A DNA stretch of 64,000 bases from Putridiphycobacter sp965230485 (GTDB lineage: Bacteria > Bacteroidota > Bacteroidia > Flavobacteriales_D > Crocinitomicaceae): positions 3,720,001-3,784,000 of the forward strand of contig CBDDLA010000001.1 of assembly GCA_965230485.1 (NCBI GenBank). The letters are read 5' to 3'. The translations under genes were made by a program, and so were the position numbers. The notes below the pieces were generated by a model. It worked only from the letters and a program-made list of their open reading frames with translations, made no database searches and was not told the origin of the DNA. This document shows positions 1 to 9,614 of this stretch, piece after piece (position 1 is the first letter of the stretch; the number at the start of each line of letters is the position of its first letter).

Positions 1-2
1 TT

Positions 3-959
3 TGCCCGCAACCTTTTCCTTTTACAAATGCTTCATTGAATGCGTTTAGCTACTATTGGGATTTTGGAAACGGGGAAACCTCGGCCTTAAAAAATCCGCC
101 TCCACAAATTTATAATCCTGGCACATATGATGTGACGTTGGGGGTATTAAACGGTGTTTTAAATTGTACTGATACAGTTACTAAAACGATTATTGTATTT
201 GAAAATCCGCTAGCTTCAATAATCGGAGATACCATATGTGAAGGCGAGTCTGTTACATTAGAAACAGCCTACACCGATCCTTCTTATCGTTATTTATGGA
301 CATCAGATCCCGTTTTTTCTGTTAATAATAGTACAACTCCTTCAGTAGTTGATAACCCAACAATTACCACTAACTATTTTCTAACCGTCACCGATACAAA
401 TGATTGTTTTGCATTGGATGAGACTTTTGTTGAAGTGTATAATCCTATTACAATCCCTGATTTTGATACCACATTGATAATCGGAGACTCCATATTTTTA
501 CCAATGCCTTACGATTCTGATAATTTCACCTTTACGTGGACACCTACTACTGGCTTAAGTTGTACTGATTGTGCAAACCCATACGTACAACCACTAACTG
601 ATATAGTGTATACGCTTGTGATTTCAGATAACTATGGTTGTTTTGCAGATGAGGCAAGCTATAAGATCACCATTAACCCTGAAACATTCATTAAATTACC
701 AACAACCTTTACACCAAATGGTGATGGGAGAAATGATGTGATATATGTTGAAGGGTGGGGGATAAAGGAGCTAATAACTTATAAGATTTTTAATAGGTGG
801 GGCGAATTAGTATTTGAGACAACCGATAAAGAAGTCGGTTGGGATGGTTACTATAAAGGAATTTTACAAAACAATGATGTTTATTTAGTTCAAGTTGTTG
901 GCCTAACATGGAAAGATGAGGAGAAAACAATTGAACATTATATTAATTTGATGAGGTAA
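3..959 (+). CDS. T9SS type B sorting-domain protein, 5' truncated by window edge
   Basis: The reading frame is open to the left edge, so this is the 3' end of a longer gene. The visible N-terminal part is a PKD-type fold (YYWDFGNGET and a GTYDVTLGV strand), followed by Ig-like segments with paired cysteines. The last ~90 residues (LPTTFTPNGDGRNDV, IFNRWGELVFET, GWDGYYKG) are the gliding-motility-associated C-terminal domain that marks T9SS type B cargo. The product is therefore expected to be exported through the outer membrane and either anchored at the surface or released. Its binding target is not visible. The gene ends 17 bp before the convergent ABC-F gene. Confidence 0.88.
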   Translation, partial: CPQPFPFTNASLNAFSYYWDFGNGETSALKNPPPQIYNPGTYDVTLGVLNGVLNCTDTVTKTIIVFENPLASIIGDTICEGESVTLETAYTDPSYRYLWTSDPVFSVNNSTTPSVVDNPTITTNYFLTVTDTNDCFALDETFVEVYNPITIPDFDTTLIIGDSIFLPMPYDSDNFTFTWTPTTGLSCTDCANPYVQPLTDIVYTLVISDNYGCFADEASYKITINPETFIKLPTTFTPNGDGRNDVIYVEGWGIKELITYKIFNRWGELVFETTDKEVGWDGYYKGILQNNDVYLVQVVGLTWKDEEKTIEHYINLMR

Positions 960-976
960 TTGAAACTTATCTTGGT

Positions 977-2614
977 TTATTTCATCAAATCAATTTCCTT
1001 TAAGTTCTCAATTCTATTTCGCTTTAAAAATTCGTCAATGGTTTCAAAGCGCTCTATAACGCGTTTCTCCTTAAATTCAAATACTTTTTCCGATAAGCCC
1101 ATTAAAAAGTCACGATCGTGAGAAACCAATATTAAGGTTCCATCAAAACTCATCAAAGCTTCTTTTAAAACTGCTTTCGATTTTAAATCAAGGTGATTGG
1201 TAGGTTCATCTAAAATTAAAACATTAACCGGTTCAAGCAGAAGTTTTACCATAGCTAACCTTGTCCGCTCACCACCTGATAGCAGGCTTACTTTTTTATC
1301 TAAAGCATCCCCACTAAACATGAACCGACCCAGAATGTTTTTAATTTGTGTTCTAATATCCCCTTCAGCTACTTGATCTACGGTTTGAAAAACAGTTAAA
1401 TCTCCATCAAGTAAGGCAGCTTGGTTTTGTGCAAAATACCCCACTTTGGCATTATGACCTAAGGCGCATTCTCCTTCAAAATCAATTTCTCCCATAATTG
1501 CCTTAATCATGGTTGATTTTCCTTCTCCATTTCTGCCGACGAAAGATACTTTTTCTCCCCTCGATATTGATAAATTGGCCTCTTTAAACACCACATGATC
1601 GCCATATGACTTGCTTAAATCTTTGGCGATAACTGGATAGTCACCAGACCGTTGAGAGGGAGGAAAACGTAACTTTAATGCAGAGGTGTCAATTTCATCA
1701 ATTTCTATAATTTCCATTTTCTCAAGCATTCGTTCTCGCGAATTAACTTGATTGGTTTTAGAATATGTTCCTTTAAAGCGCTCAATAAAAGCCTTATTAT
1801 CTGCTATAATTTTTTGCTGCTCTTGATACTGCTTAATCTGTTGTGCTCTTCTCTCGTCTCTCAATTGCAAATAATGAGAGTAATTGGCTTTATAATCATA
1901 AATTTTACCCATTGTAATTTCTACAGTACGGTTGGTTATGTTATCTATAAAAGCCCTGTCATGACTAATTACTACTACGGCCTTTGCTTTATTAAGTAAA
2001 AAATCTTCAAGCCAAATTACAGATTCAATATCAACATGATTTGTTGGCTCATCTAAGAGAATTAAATCTGGTTTTTGTAACAATATTTTAACCAATTCAA
2101 TTCGCATTCTCCATCCACCTGAAAATTCACTAGTCGGCCTTGTAAAATCAGATCGCTTAAATCCCAATCCTTGAAGGGCTCTTTCAACCTCAGCATCATA
2201 ATTTATTTCTTCAATCGCATAAAATTTCTCACCTAATTCAGTCACCTTTTCAATAATAGACATATACTCTGCTGATTCATAGTCAGTCCTTGTCTCTAAC
2301 GATCGATTGAGACTGTCCATTTCTGATTGCATATCGAAAATATGTTGAAAAGCTTTAGAAGCTTCTTCAAAAACAGTACAATTATCATCAGTGAATAAAT
2401 GTTGAGGTAAATAGGCAATCACAGCATCTTTAGGAGCTCTAACGGCGCCAGAATTAGGTTTTGATTCCCCTGCTATTATCTTCATTAAGGTCGACTTTCC
2501 TGCACCATTTTTGCCCATTAAGGCGATTTTGTCATTTTCATTTATGACAAATGAAACCTGACTAAAAAGTGTTGATCCGCTAAATTCTACTCCTATATTA
2601 TCAATTGATATCAT
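977..2614 (-). CDS. ABC-F family ATP-binding protein
   Basis: A soluble protein of 545 residues with two ABC ATPase domains and no membrane segments, as in the ABC-F family that acts on ribosomes. Domain 1 has Walker A GKNGAGKS (34-41), signature FSGGW (164-168) and Walker B LILLDEP (184-190). A charged linker (about 250-310) follows. Domain 2 has Walker A GRNGEGKS (360-367), signature LSGGE (445-449) and Walker B VLILDEP (465-471). The catalytic glutamates of both Walker B motifs are present. A TAnnTTTG box on the minus strand lies at 2637-2644, upstream of the ATG. Length and spacing fit a housekeeping translation factor (EttA/Uup/YbiT type) rather than a dedicated antibiotic-resistance protein, but the subfamily cannot be settled by eye. 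Confidence 0.93.
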   Translation of the reverse strand: MISIDNIGVEFSGSTLFSQVSFVINENDKIALMGKNGAGKSTLMKIIAGESKPNSGAVRAPKDAVIAYLPQHLFTDDNCTVFEEASKAFQHIFDMQSEMDSLNRSLETRTDYESAEYMSIIEKVTELGEKFYAIEEINYDAEVERALQGLGFKRSDFTRPTSEFSGGWRMRIELVKILLQKPDLILLDEPTNHVDIESVIWLEDFLLNKAKAVVVISHDRAFIDNITNRTVEITMGKIYDYKANYSHYLQLRDERRAQQIKQYQEQQKIIADNKAFIERFKGTYSKTNQVNSRERMLEKMEIIEIDEIDTSALKLRFPPSQRSGDYPVIAKDLSKSYGDHVVFKEANLSISRGEKVSFVGRNGEGKSTMIKAIMGEIDFEGECALGHNAKVGYFAQNQAALLDGDLTVFQTVDQVAEGDIRTQIKNILGRFMFSGDALDKKVSLLSGGERTRLAMVKLLLEPVNVLILDEPTNHLDLKSKAVLKEALMSFDGTLILVSHDRDFLMGLSEKVFEFKEKRVIERFETIDEFLKRNRIENLKEIDLMK

Positions 2615-2840
2615 GTTACGCTCTTAAAAGATGCTGCAAAAGTAAAAAATAGATCAGATATATGATATGCAAAATCAGCTTTTCACCAACTCAATCTATT
2701 CTTTTATGGCTGATCTTTTTTAGTTAAAAACATGATTATGAATTATTTATTTTTTAATAGGTGTTTTGATTAAAAATACAATGTGAATACTGTTTTCAAA
2801 CCATTTGAATTTAGGTCGGTAAAACCCATAATTTAGTATT

Positions 2841-3818
2841 GTGAAATGTTTATTGGTCAAACGAATTGTATTGCTGTGTTTCTTTTTGAGCTCTGTTGGA
2901 CTTTACGCTCAAAATTTTAACATTGAGTATAAGTGTTTTTTATTGCAATCACATTTCAAGTCAAGGCATATTAAATCAGTTATTGTTCAAGAATCGTCTG
3001 ATAGCTTGTTTAAAAATAGAACTATTCAATACGAGCTAGAATTTGATAACCTGGGAAGATTGATTCAATTAAAAGATTACTTTTTTTCTACAGATACGAT
3101 TGCTGAGCGTATGATTACTTATGCTTACAAGGGTGAGATGCCTTATTACAATCAAAAGATTTATCACTATTTAGATAGTGACCAAAATACAGTTTTAAAG
3201 AAAGTATGGGTTTTGAATTTTGACAAAGTGAGTCATGTTCTTGAAGAACAAATTTTTAATAAAACTGAAAGCTATAGAACTAATCGATTAGTTTTTAATC
3301 AGTCAATGCAATTGATGAGTCGAACAGTGCAGGCATTCGCCATTAATTTGAGAACACAGTTTATTTACGATAAGGCTGGTCTAATCAAACACGTAAAACT
3401 CATAAAAAATAATCCTACAGTAGAACGAAAAAAGAATTTAGAATTGAACCAATATTTGCAATACAATTTATATCAAAAAATTATGACTACTGAGCAGTGG
3501 GAGGGGGAGCGAAATAGGCAATTAAACGAATATTATTACAACTATAAGAATCAGAATATTTTAACTAAGGTAGGTTGGCGGTTATTAAATTGGAAAGATA
3601 ATAGGAAGGTAATAGAACGGACCAATTTTAAATATGATCAATACGGACTACTAGTTTTAGCAGATTATTTTACAGAGAAACAAGTATCTAAAATTCACAA
3701 ATATACAGGCTTTAACTATACTTTTTTTGAAGGGAAGGGCAGGAGTATGAGGGGGTCAGATATGTTTACTACCATTTGGTTCACTGATATGTTTGCCGAA
3801 AACCTAGTTCATCCTTAA
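2841..3818 (+). CDS. exported protein of unknown function
   Basis: A 325-residue protein with a GTG start and a clear signal peptide: basic start, hydrophobic core, and a cut expected after LYAQ near residue 24. The mature part has several short YD..G and Y-rich segments (FIYDKAGLIKHV, FKYDQYGLLVLADY) spaced like the strands of YD/RHS-type or MORN-like beta repeats seen in many Bacteroidota exported proteins. There is no T9SS sorting domain and no lipobox, so a periplasmic location is likely. I do not recognise the family. The following small cytochrome-like gene starts 27 bp downstream on the same strand and may be co-transcribed. Confidence 0.6.
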   Translation: MKCLLVKRIVLLCFFLSSVGLYAQNFNIEYKCFLLQSHFKSRHIKSVIVQESSDSLFKNRTIQYELEFDNLGRLIQLKDYFFSTDTIAERMITYAYKGEMPYYNQKIYHYLDSDQNTVLKKVWVLNFDKVSHVLEEQIFNKTESYRTNRLVFNQSMQLMSRTVQAFAINLRTQFIYDKAGLIKHVKLIKNNPTVERKKNLELNQYLQYNLYQKIMTTEQWEGERNRQLNEYYYNYKNQNILTKVGWRLLNWKDNRKVIERTNFKYDQYGLLVLADYFTEKQVSKIHKYTGFNYTFFEGKGRSMRGSDMFTTIWFTDMFAENLVHP

Positions 3819-3844
3819 TTAATTTTTATCTGTATTTTTGAATT

Positions 3845-4177
3845 ATGTCTATTAAGCATAGTTTACTACTTATATCGTTGATTTTATTTGGTATTTGTTT
3901 TTTATCCGTAACACCTTCAAGAAATGTTTTGATTCATAGAAATGTTGTAAAACCTTTCGTTAATGATAGCCTGATTTATCAAATATTTAAATCAAAGTGT
4001 AATGTCTGTCATTTAAAGAAAAAGAAAGTCATATTTTCAATAGATAACCTCTATTCATATCGGGAATTAATTAATCAACAAGTACTCATCAAGAAAAAAA
4101 TGCCAAAGGGAAAAGATTTTCAGCTAACTCAAGATGAATTTAGGCTCATTGAAGATTGGATTAATATTAATCCATGA
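3845..4177 (+). CDS. small c-type haem-binding domain protein
   Basis: A 110-residue protein with an N-terminal hydrophobic segment (residues ~6-24) that could be a signal anchor. A single CxxCH haem-attachment motif (CNVCH, near residue 57) follows. The C-terminal part (KKKMPKGKDFQLTQDEFRLIEDWI) has the methionine and the terminal helix common in small cytochrome c-like domains of this phylum, where the MP motif usually supplies the distal ligand. It would be exported to the periplasm with covalent haem. The protein is very lysine-rich right after the motif. The stop codon abuts the convergent acyl-CoA ligase gene. Confidence 0.65.
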   Translation: MSIKHSLLLISLILFGICFLSVTPSRNVLIHRNVVKPFVNDSLIYQIFKSKCNVCHLKKKKVIFSIDNLYSYRELINQQVLIKKKMPKGKDFQLTQDEFRLIEDWININP

Positions 4178-5941
4178 TTAAGCGTATACTTCTTTAATTA
4201 AATTTTCGTATTTCGCTTTTACAAACTTTCGTTTTGGTTTCATAGTTGGTGTTAACTCACCTGTTTCAACCGTCCATTGCTCTGGTACCAATTCAAACTT
4301 TTTAATCTGCTCCCATCCACCAAAGTGAGCATTGTAGTGGTCTATTTCCTTGGAAATCCTGCTGATCACCTTTTCATTTTGCACAAGCTCATTCCAGCTT
4401 TTACTCGCCGGAATATCCTTGCGTTTGCACCATTCTTCAATAAATTCGAAAGCAGGAACAATCAATGCAGCCGGATGTTTTTGTCCTTCACCAATGACCA
4501 TTATTTGCTCAATAAACCGAGATTCTTTAAACTTATTTTCCATGACTTGAGGGGCAATGTATTTACCACCTGAAGTTTTAAACATTTCTTTTTTCCGATC
4601 GGTAATTTTAAGAAAGCCACCTGGTTCAATTTGTCCAATGTCTCCAGTTTTAAACCAGCCATCTTCAGTAAATTCCTCAGCGGTTTTTTCAGGATTATTG
4701 TAATAGCCTTGCATCACATTTGGTCCTTTAGCCAAAATTTCACCATCTTCTGCAATTTTAATGTCAACATTATGCAGTGGTTTTCCTGTTGTACCAATCA
4801 TTAAATTTCCATCTCCCAAATAATTAACGCTGAGTACTGGAGATGTTTCTGTTAGGCCATAGCCTTCAAGTACTGGGATACCTGCCGCTAAATACGTCCT
4901 CGCTAATCTTGGTTGTAAAGCCGCACTTCCACAAGGCACAACAATTACATTACCGCCTAAAGCTTCTTGCCACTTACTAAAAATTAGTTTTCGAGCAATT
5001 TTAAGTTTAGCATGATATAAAGCAGATTTACCACTAACATCATATTGCTCGCTCAAGTCTACTGCCCAGAAAAATAATCGGCGTTTAACACCAGTTAACG
5101 CTTCACCTCTGGCAATTATTTTATCATAAACTTTCTCTAAAAGCCTAGGAACAGCTGTAAAAACATGAGGCTTAACCTCCTTTAAATTGTCTCCAATAGT
5201 GTCCATGTTTTCCGCAAAGTAGACTGAAATTCCAAGGATTTGGTATAAATAGAGCAGCATTCTTTCATAAACATGACAGATTGGTAAGAAACTAAGCGCC
5301 TTATGCTCATGTCCAACGGGTATTCTTGGAATACTACCATGTATATTAGCCATTATATTAGCATGTGATAGCATAACACCTTTAGGATTGCCAGTAGTGC
5401 CAGAAGTATAAATTAACGTGACCAGATCATCTGTTTTGATGGCTGACTTTCTTTTTTCTAATTCAGCATCTAAGGTTTCGTCTTCGTTTTCAAATAATTC
5501 TGCAAAATCAATGGCACCGCCTACATCATCAAAAGCGTAAATGGCATTTAACGATTTTACGTCGTCCTTAATGGCATGTACCTTATTAAACAATTCTGCA
5601 TCCGATACAATGCAAAGTTTAATGCTGGCATCATTAAATATAAAGGCGTAATCTTCTTTGGAAATTGTAGGATAAACAGGCACACCTATTGCTCCAATTT
5701 GTTGTATCCCAATATCCGTAATATGCCACTCTGAACGGTTGTTCGAAATAATGGCGATTTTATCTCCTGGTTGAACACCAGCTTTAATTAATCCACGACT
5801 TAAAGCGTTAGCCTTATTAATATATTCTTGTGTACTAATAGTTTGCCATTTTCCATTGACTTTGTCTGAAAAGGCTACTTCTTGAGGATATTTTTCAAGT
5901 TGATAATATGGGATCTCAAATAATCTGGTGATGTGGTCCAT
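4178..5941 (-). CDS. long-chain acyl-CoA synthetase (AMP-binding ligase)
   Basis: A 587-residue adenylate-forming enzyme that activates fatty acids to acyl-CoA through an acyl-AMP intermediate. The phosphate-binding motif is at about 177-188 (YTSGTTGNPKGV). A YGLTETSP motif lies near residue 360, then GWFKTGDIG and DRKKEMFKTSGGKYIAP, which hold the ATP ribose-binding aspartate and the hinge to the C-terminal lid. Length and motif wording match the FadD15/long-chain group found across Bacteroidota. No signal peptide is present, so it is cytoplasmic or peripheral to the membrane. The gene is monocistronic and divergent from the ECF sigma factor gene. Confidence 0.92.
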   Translation of the reverse strand: MDHITRLFEIPYYQLEKYPQEVAFSDKVNGKWQTISTQEYINKANALSRGLIKAGVQPGDKIAIISNNRSEWHITDIGIQQIGAIGVPVYPTISKEDYAFIFNDASIKLCIVSDAELFNKVHAIKDDVKSLNAIYAFDDVGGAIDFAELFENEDETLDAELEKRKSAIKTDDLVTLIYTSGTTGNPKGVMLSHANIMANIHGSIPRIPVGHEHKALSFLPICHVYERMLLYLYQILGISVYFAENMDTIGDNLKEVKPHVFTAVPRLLEKVYDKIIARGEALTGVKRRLFFWAVDLSEQYDVSGKSALYHAKLKIARKLIFSKWQEALGGNVIVVPCGSAALQPRLARTYLAAGIPVLEGYGLTETSPVLSVNYLGDGNLMIGTTGKPLHNVDIKIAEDGEILAKGPNVMQGYYNNPEKTAEEFTEDGWFKTGDIGQIEPGGFLKITDRKKEMFKTSGGKYIAPQVMENKFKESRFIEQIMVIGEGQKHPAALIVPAFEFIEEWCKRKDIPASKSWNELVQNEKVISRISKEIDHYNAHFGGWEQIKKFELVPEQWTVETGELTPTMKPKRKFVKAKYENLIKEVYA

Positions 5942-6094
5942 GTTTTTTAAATTGTAATGAGCATTGGATGAATGTTAAATTTAAGAATTAATTCTGAAAT
6001 GATGCCAACAGAATATTTCAAATTGTCTATATTTATAAAAAATTATTTATTGCACCTGTAACTTTTGATAGGTTTCGATTGTTTTACATTTCAG

Positions 6095-6613
6095 GTGCTG
6101 AACACACACAGCTTGAATAGAAAAGAGTATAATAGCGTAGTAAAAAGTTTATCAGGCCGTTTATACGGGTATTGTATAAAATTTTTACAGTCTAAAACAG
6201 ACGCAGACGATATTGTACAGGATGTATTTGAAAAGTTATGGAATAACCGTAGAAAGGTTGAATTTGAAAAGTCAAAATCGTGGATTTTTACCACAGCCCA
6301 TAACACTATGTTGAATTTCATTAAACGACGCAACAGACTATCATATGTTGACGAAGTGAGATCAGATTCCACCGAAAGATGTAAAATACATCAGTTTGAA
6401 TTAATGGAAATTGTTGAAAAAAGCTTGGCAATTTTACCACCAATTCAAAAGTCTATTATCTTGTTAAGAGACCTTGAGGGGTACGATTACAAGGAGATAA
6501 GCCAGATTTTGACACTGTCAGAATCTCAAGTGAAAGTGTATTTGTTCAGAGCCCGAAATAAAATGAAGAAAAAATTGATAAACCTAAGTATGCTAGAAGT
6601 AAAGCATGCCTAA
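6095..6613 (+). CDS. ECF-type RNA polymerase sigma factor
   Basis: Region 2 (LYGYCIKFLQ, DADDIVQDVFEKLW) and region 4 (LPPIQKSIILLRDLEGYDYKEIS, SESQVKVYLFRARNKM) of a sigma-70 family ECF factor are both present; regions 1 and 3 are absent. No ATG precedes region 2: the frame is closed by a stop at 6059-6061. The start is therefore GTG at 6095 (chosen), TTG at 6065 or TTG at 6113. The next gene starts 20 bp downstream and carries an inner-membrane helix after a short cytoplasmic segment, the layout of an anti-sigma factor. TGTAAC at 6057-6062 resembles the -35 element of ECF-controlled promoters and may allow autoregulation (weak evidence). Confidence 0.88.
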   Translation: MLNTHSLNRKEYNSVVKSLSGRLYGYCIKFLQSKTDADDIVQDVFEKLWNNRRKVEFEKSKSWIFTTAHNTMLNFIKRRNRLSYVDEVRSDSTERCKIHQFELMEIVEKSLAILPPIQKSIILLRDLEGYDYKEISQILTLSESQVKVYLFRARNKMKKKLINLSMLEVKHA

Positions 6614-6633
6614 GTTATAGATAGGGTGAATAA

Positions 6634-8346
6634 ATGAGAATTCCTGGAAATTTTGATCGTTGGATGTTTAATTACAAAGAAGGCAACCTGTCTCCTGAGG
6701 AGGTAAGTTATTTCGAAGCTTTCATGTTAAACAATCCAGACTACAGTGCAGATGTTGATGCATGGGATAATGCCTATGTTAGACAAAGCAATGTGGAATA
6801 CCCTAATGCTAGCTCTTTAATTAAAGAAAAAACTGTGTTCAATGACTGGAGAAATTGGGCAGCTGTTATTATTCTTTTAATTAGTGTCGGAAGCGGACTT
6901 TGGTTCGGCAATAATTTAATAGACAATAAAAATCGTACTCAATCAGTTAATAGCTCTACTATTTCTTTTGAATCATTTTTAAGTCCTTTGACTAAACCTA
7001 GCATTTATCAAAAAGCCATTATTGAAGAACGAAAAATCTTAGCTCAAAAACAGATGGCGCAGCAAACTACTGCTACCTCGGATCTTCCGACTCAGCTAAA
7101 TGGATCAGTAGTTCCTGCTGGTTCAATTATAACTGGAATTACAGCTTCTCAATCGACGGTTCAAACACCTATTGATGTAACGGATCCTGCTGAGGTTTAT
7201 CTTGAAGAATCAGCATCAATGTATAATGATGTGTATGCATTAAAATCATTAAACGCTTCTCATTATTCTCAAACTAAGAATCTGGCATTAGAAGCGAATA
7301 AGGTGAGAGGTGGAAATTCTATTCATTCGGGTAAGCATTTTTACAATCCTACTTTTGATATATCTCCATTAGATTTATCGTTTAATAAAAGAAAAACAGG
7401 AGCTTTTGCTTTCTACCTAAAGAGAATCCTGAGAAAGTTAGATAAGATTGCAGGATACCCTATTGCACTAGTTAACTTAAGAGATCCTGAATTAATAGTT
7501 CCAAATCGAAATATCTTAAATCTTAATCCTGGTTTTACTGGTAGTGCAGGTAACTTTAGAATTGGAGCTGATTACAGAAATCAATGGACAGGCGAATTGG
7601 TAAATAGCCAAATGGCGACTATGTATTTTGATACATATAGTAGGAGTGCAAGAGGTGGCATAGGTGGAAGCGTTACGTATGGCGACTATAATAATGGTGT
7701 TTATCGTAATATGCTTGCGAATTTATATTATTCCCCTAAATTTGCGCTCGGTAAACATGTTGTATTCGAGCCTGCCCTTAAGGTAACTATGGGAAGATTA
7801 GGTAGTTCGGGTAAAAACATAGCAGCTGATAGAATTGAGCTTGAAAGAGGAAACCTCATTACCAGAGGGCCGGAAGATGAAACTTTCAGTAACAATTCAT
7901 GGTTTAAGGATTATGGTTTAGGGTTTGTTATCAATACAGACTGGTTTTATGTAGGAGGTTTTGTTGATAATTTGGCGGGTCACGACCAACGAATTTACTC
8001 ACCTTCGGCTAATGAGATAATGGAAAGCCCTAAATTAATAACAGGCGTGTTAGGTTTTGATTACCAATCACGTAACAGAAGAACAGTATTAAGTCCGTTT
8101 TTGACTTACTATCAATACGGAACTAAGAAAGAAATTTGGGCGGGTGCATCTGCTCAATTTAATTGGCTAATGATTGGTGCTTCATATTCATCAAATAGTG
8201 AGTATGCAGCTTCAGTTGGGTTAAAGTTTAAATCGTTTAAATTAACTTACCAAGTCGATATGCTTGAATCAGAATTTTTAAATGAAAGTTTTGTTTCTCA
8301 TAATATTGGTATTAGATTTAACACGAAAAATAAGACTATTAGATAA
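6634..8346 (+). CDS. anti-sigma-like protein fused to a PorP/SprF-type outer-membrane domain
   Basis: A 570-residue protein with unusual architecture. Residues 1-72 are soluble and acidic, with the NYKEGNLSPEEVSYFEAFML pattern seen at the N-terminus of many Bacteroidota anti-sigma factors. Residues 75-92 form one hydrophobic helix. Residues 93-290 are a Ser/Thr/Gln-rich linker with a basic helix near 260-275. Residues 293-570 resemble PorP/SprF: LNPGFTG..G..RIGADYRNQW aligns with LNPAMSG..G..RLNFNYRNQW of the next gene, followed by alternating beta-strands. Read literally, one chain could run from cytoplasm through the inner membrane to an outer-membrane barrel. The sigma gene is 20 bp upstream and the PorP/SprF gene 8 bp downstream. 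The anti-sigma role is inference. Confidence 0.78.
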   Translation: MRIPGNFDRWMFNYKEGNLSPEEVSYFEAFMLNNPDYSADVDAWDNAYVRQSNVEYPNASSLIKEKTVFNDWRNWAAVIILLISVGSGLWFGNNLIDNKNRTQSVNSSTISFESFLSPLTKPSIYQKAIIEERKILAQKQMAQQTTATSDLPTQLNGSVVPAGSIITGITASQSTVQTPIDVTDPAEVYLEESASMYNDVYALKSLNASHYSQTKNLALEANKVRGGNSIHSGKHFYNPTFDISPLDLSFNKRKTGAFAFYLKRILRKLDKIAGYPIALVNLRDPELIVPNRNILNLNPGFTGSAGNFRIGADYRNQWTGELVNSQMATMYFDTYSRSARGGIGGSVTYGDYNNGVYRNMLANLYYSPKFALGKHVVFEPALKVTMGRLGSSGKNIAADRIELERGNLITRGPEDETFSNNSWFKDYGLGFVINTDWFYVGGFVDNLAGHDQRIYSPSANEIMESPKLITGVLGFDYQSRNRRTVLSPFLTYYQYGTKKEIWAGASAQFNWLMIGASYSSNSEYAASVGLKFKSFKLTYQVDMLESEFLNESFVSHNIGIRFNTKNKTIR

Positions 8347-8354
8347 GATAATTT

Positions 8355-9347
8355 ATGAAACTACTGAAAAAGAGCTTATTATTCTTATGTATTGGAAGTG
8401 CTACTGTTGCATTTGGACAAGATCCAGAGTTTACACAGTTTTATGCTAACCCAATTTATTTGAACCCTGCAATGTCGGGTTCACATGGGTGTCCGAGACT
8501 TAATTTTAATTATAGAAACCAATGGCCGTCCATTCCAGGAGCGTTCATTACTAATACGGTATCGTACGATCAGTACGTGAACGCCTTACATGGTGGTATT
8601 TCCGTATCAATGATGAATGATATGGCAGGGCAGAATACCATTAATTGGAATGCTTTGAATGCGGCTTATTCTTATCATTTACAAGCATCTAAAAAGTATT
8701 CTGTTTTATTTGGAGCTCAAGTTGGGTGGAATCAGAAATTTTTAAACTGGAATAAATTAACATTTGGTGACCAGATTGACCCAAGAAAAGGTTTTATTTA
8801 TCAAACCAGTGATATCCCAAGTGGAAGAGTATTTGACAATGGATGGGGAACAAGAGGATTTTTTGACGTATCTGCTGGTGTAGTTGGTTTTTCAGAAAAC
8901 TTTTATTTTGGGGTAGCTGCAAAACACTTAAATCGTCCAAAAGAATCTTTAATCAATTCTTCAAACGATACAAGATTGCCAATGCGATTTACTGGTCATG
9001 CAGGCGCTAACATTAAAATTAGTGGTGGAAGCTCTAAATTTGGAAGTGAAATGAGTGTTTCGCCAAATATTATTTATACCTATCAGGGAGAATTTAACCA
9101 ATTAAATGTGGGATTGTACGCTAAATATGGTAACTTTACCGTAGGTACGTGGTTAAGACCTGGAGATGCCTTTATTTTATCTATTGGAGTAGATGCAGGC
9201 GCTTTCAGATTTGGATATAGTTACGATATCACCACATCAACATTATCGAATGCGAGCGGTGGTTCGCATGAACTGTCACTAGGACTGAACTTTAATTGTA
9301 AGAAACCGATTCAAAAGTTTCGTACAATTTCATGTCCGTCCTTTTAA
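8355..9347 (+). CDS. PorP/SprF family type IX secretion system membrane protein
   Basis: A 330-residue outer-membrane protein with a signal peptide (cut expected after TVAFGQ, about residue 22). The family opening FTQFYANPIYLNPAMSGS is followed by the conserved NYRNQWP and then GTRGFFDVSAGVVGF and AAKHLNRP strands. The family forms barrels that partner T9SS cargo or gliding adhesins; several paralogues per genome are normal, each often paired with one cargo. It is the last gene of the sigma/fusion operon, starting 8 bp after the fusion gene and ending before a strong terminator. No T9SS cargo gene lies immediately next to it. Confidence 0.9.
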   Translation: MKLLKKSLLFLCIGSATVAFGQDPEFTQFYANPIYLNPAMSGSHGCPRLNFNYRNQWPSIPGAFITNTVSYDQYVNALHGGISVSMMNDMAGQNTINWNALNAAYSYHLQASKKYSVLFGAQVGWNQKFLNWNKLTFGDQIDPRKGFIYQTSDIPSGRVFDNGWGTRGFFDVSAGVVGFSENFYFGVAAKHLNRPKESLINSSNDTRLPMRFTGHAGANIKISGGSSKFGSEMSVSPNIIYTYQGEFNQLNVGLYAKYGNFTVGTWLRPGDAFILSIGVDAGAFRFGYSYDITTSTLSNASGGSHELSLGLNFNCKKPIQKFRTISCPSF

Positions 9348-9417
9348 ACCGTTAAAGGGGTGGTTCCCTTTAATGTATTTCCATTTTAATTAATGGAATT
9401 CTTTGTTTTGGTTAGGG

Positions 9418-9460
9418 AGGAGATTTGTTCTTACAGAGGGCAAATCTCCTTTCTTTTTTT
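9418..9460 (+). terminator. Rho-independent terminator of the sigma/PorP operon
   Basis: A perfect 10-bp inverted repeat (AGGAGATTTG at 9418-9427, CAAATCTCCT at 9441-9450) with a 13-nt loop is followed by a T tract (9451-9460). A second hairpin lies upstream (TTAAAGGG at 9352-9359, CCCTTTAA at 9366-9373) but has no T tract. Confidence 0.85.
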
Positions 9461-9614
9461 AATCCAATGATTTTTAAATTCAATTTCTTTTACGGTTTAA
9501 GCATAATGAATTAAACATCAGATAATCTGCCTGTTATTTGTTAGTACTAAAGAGCTAATTTTTTTAAAAAAATCGTAGTTTTGGAAGACCCTTTTAACCC
9601 TAAAATATATCAAT

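Noticed and set aside
1748..1999. Open frame on the plus strand inside the ABC-F gene
   Set aside because: It is the shadow of the ABC-F coding sequence; the peptide has no domain pattern and no promoter.
977..2614. Antibiotic-resistance ABC-F (target protection)
   Set aside because: Length, linker and context look like the housekeeping group; nothing in the sequence points to drug resistance.
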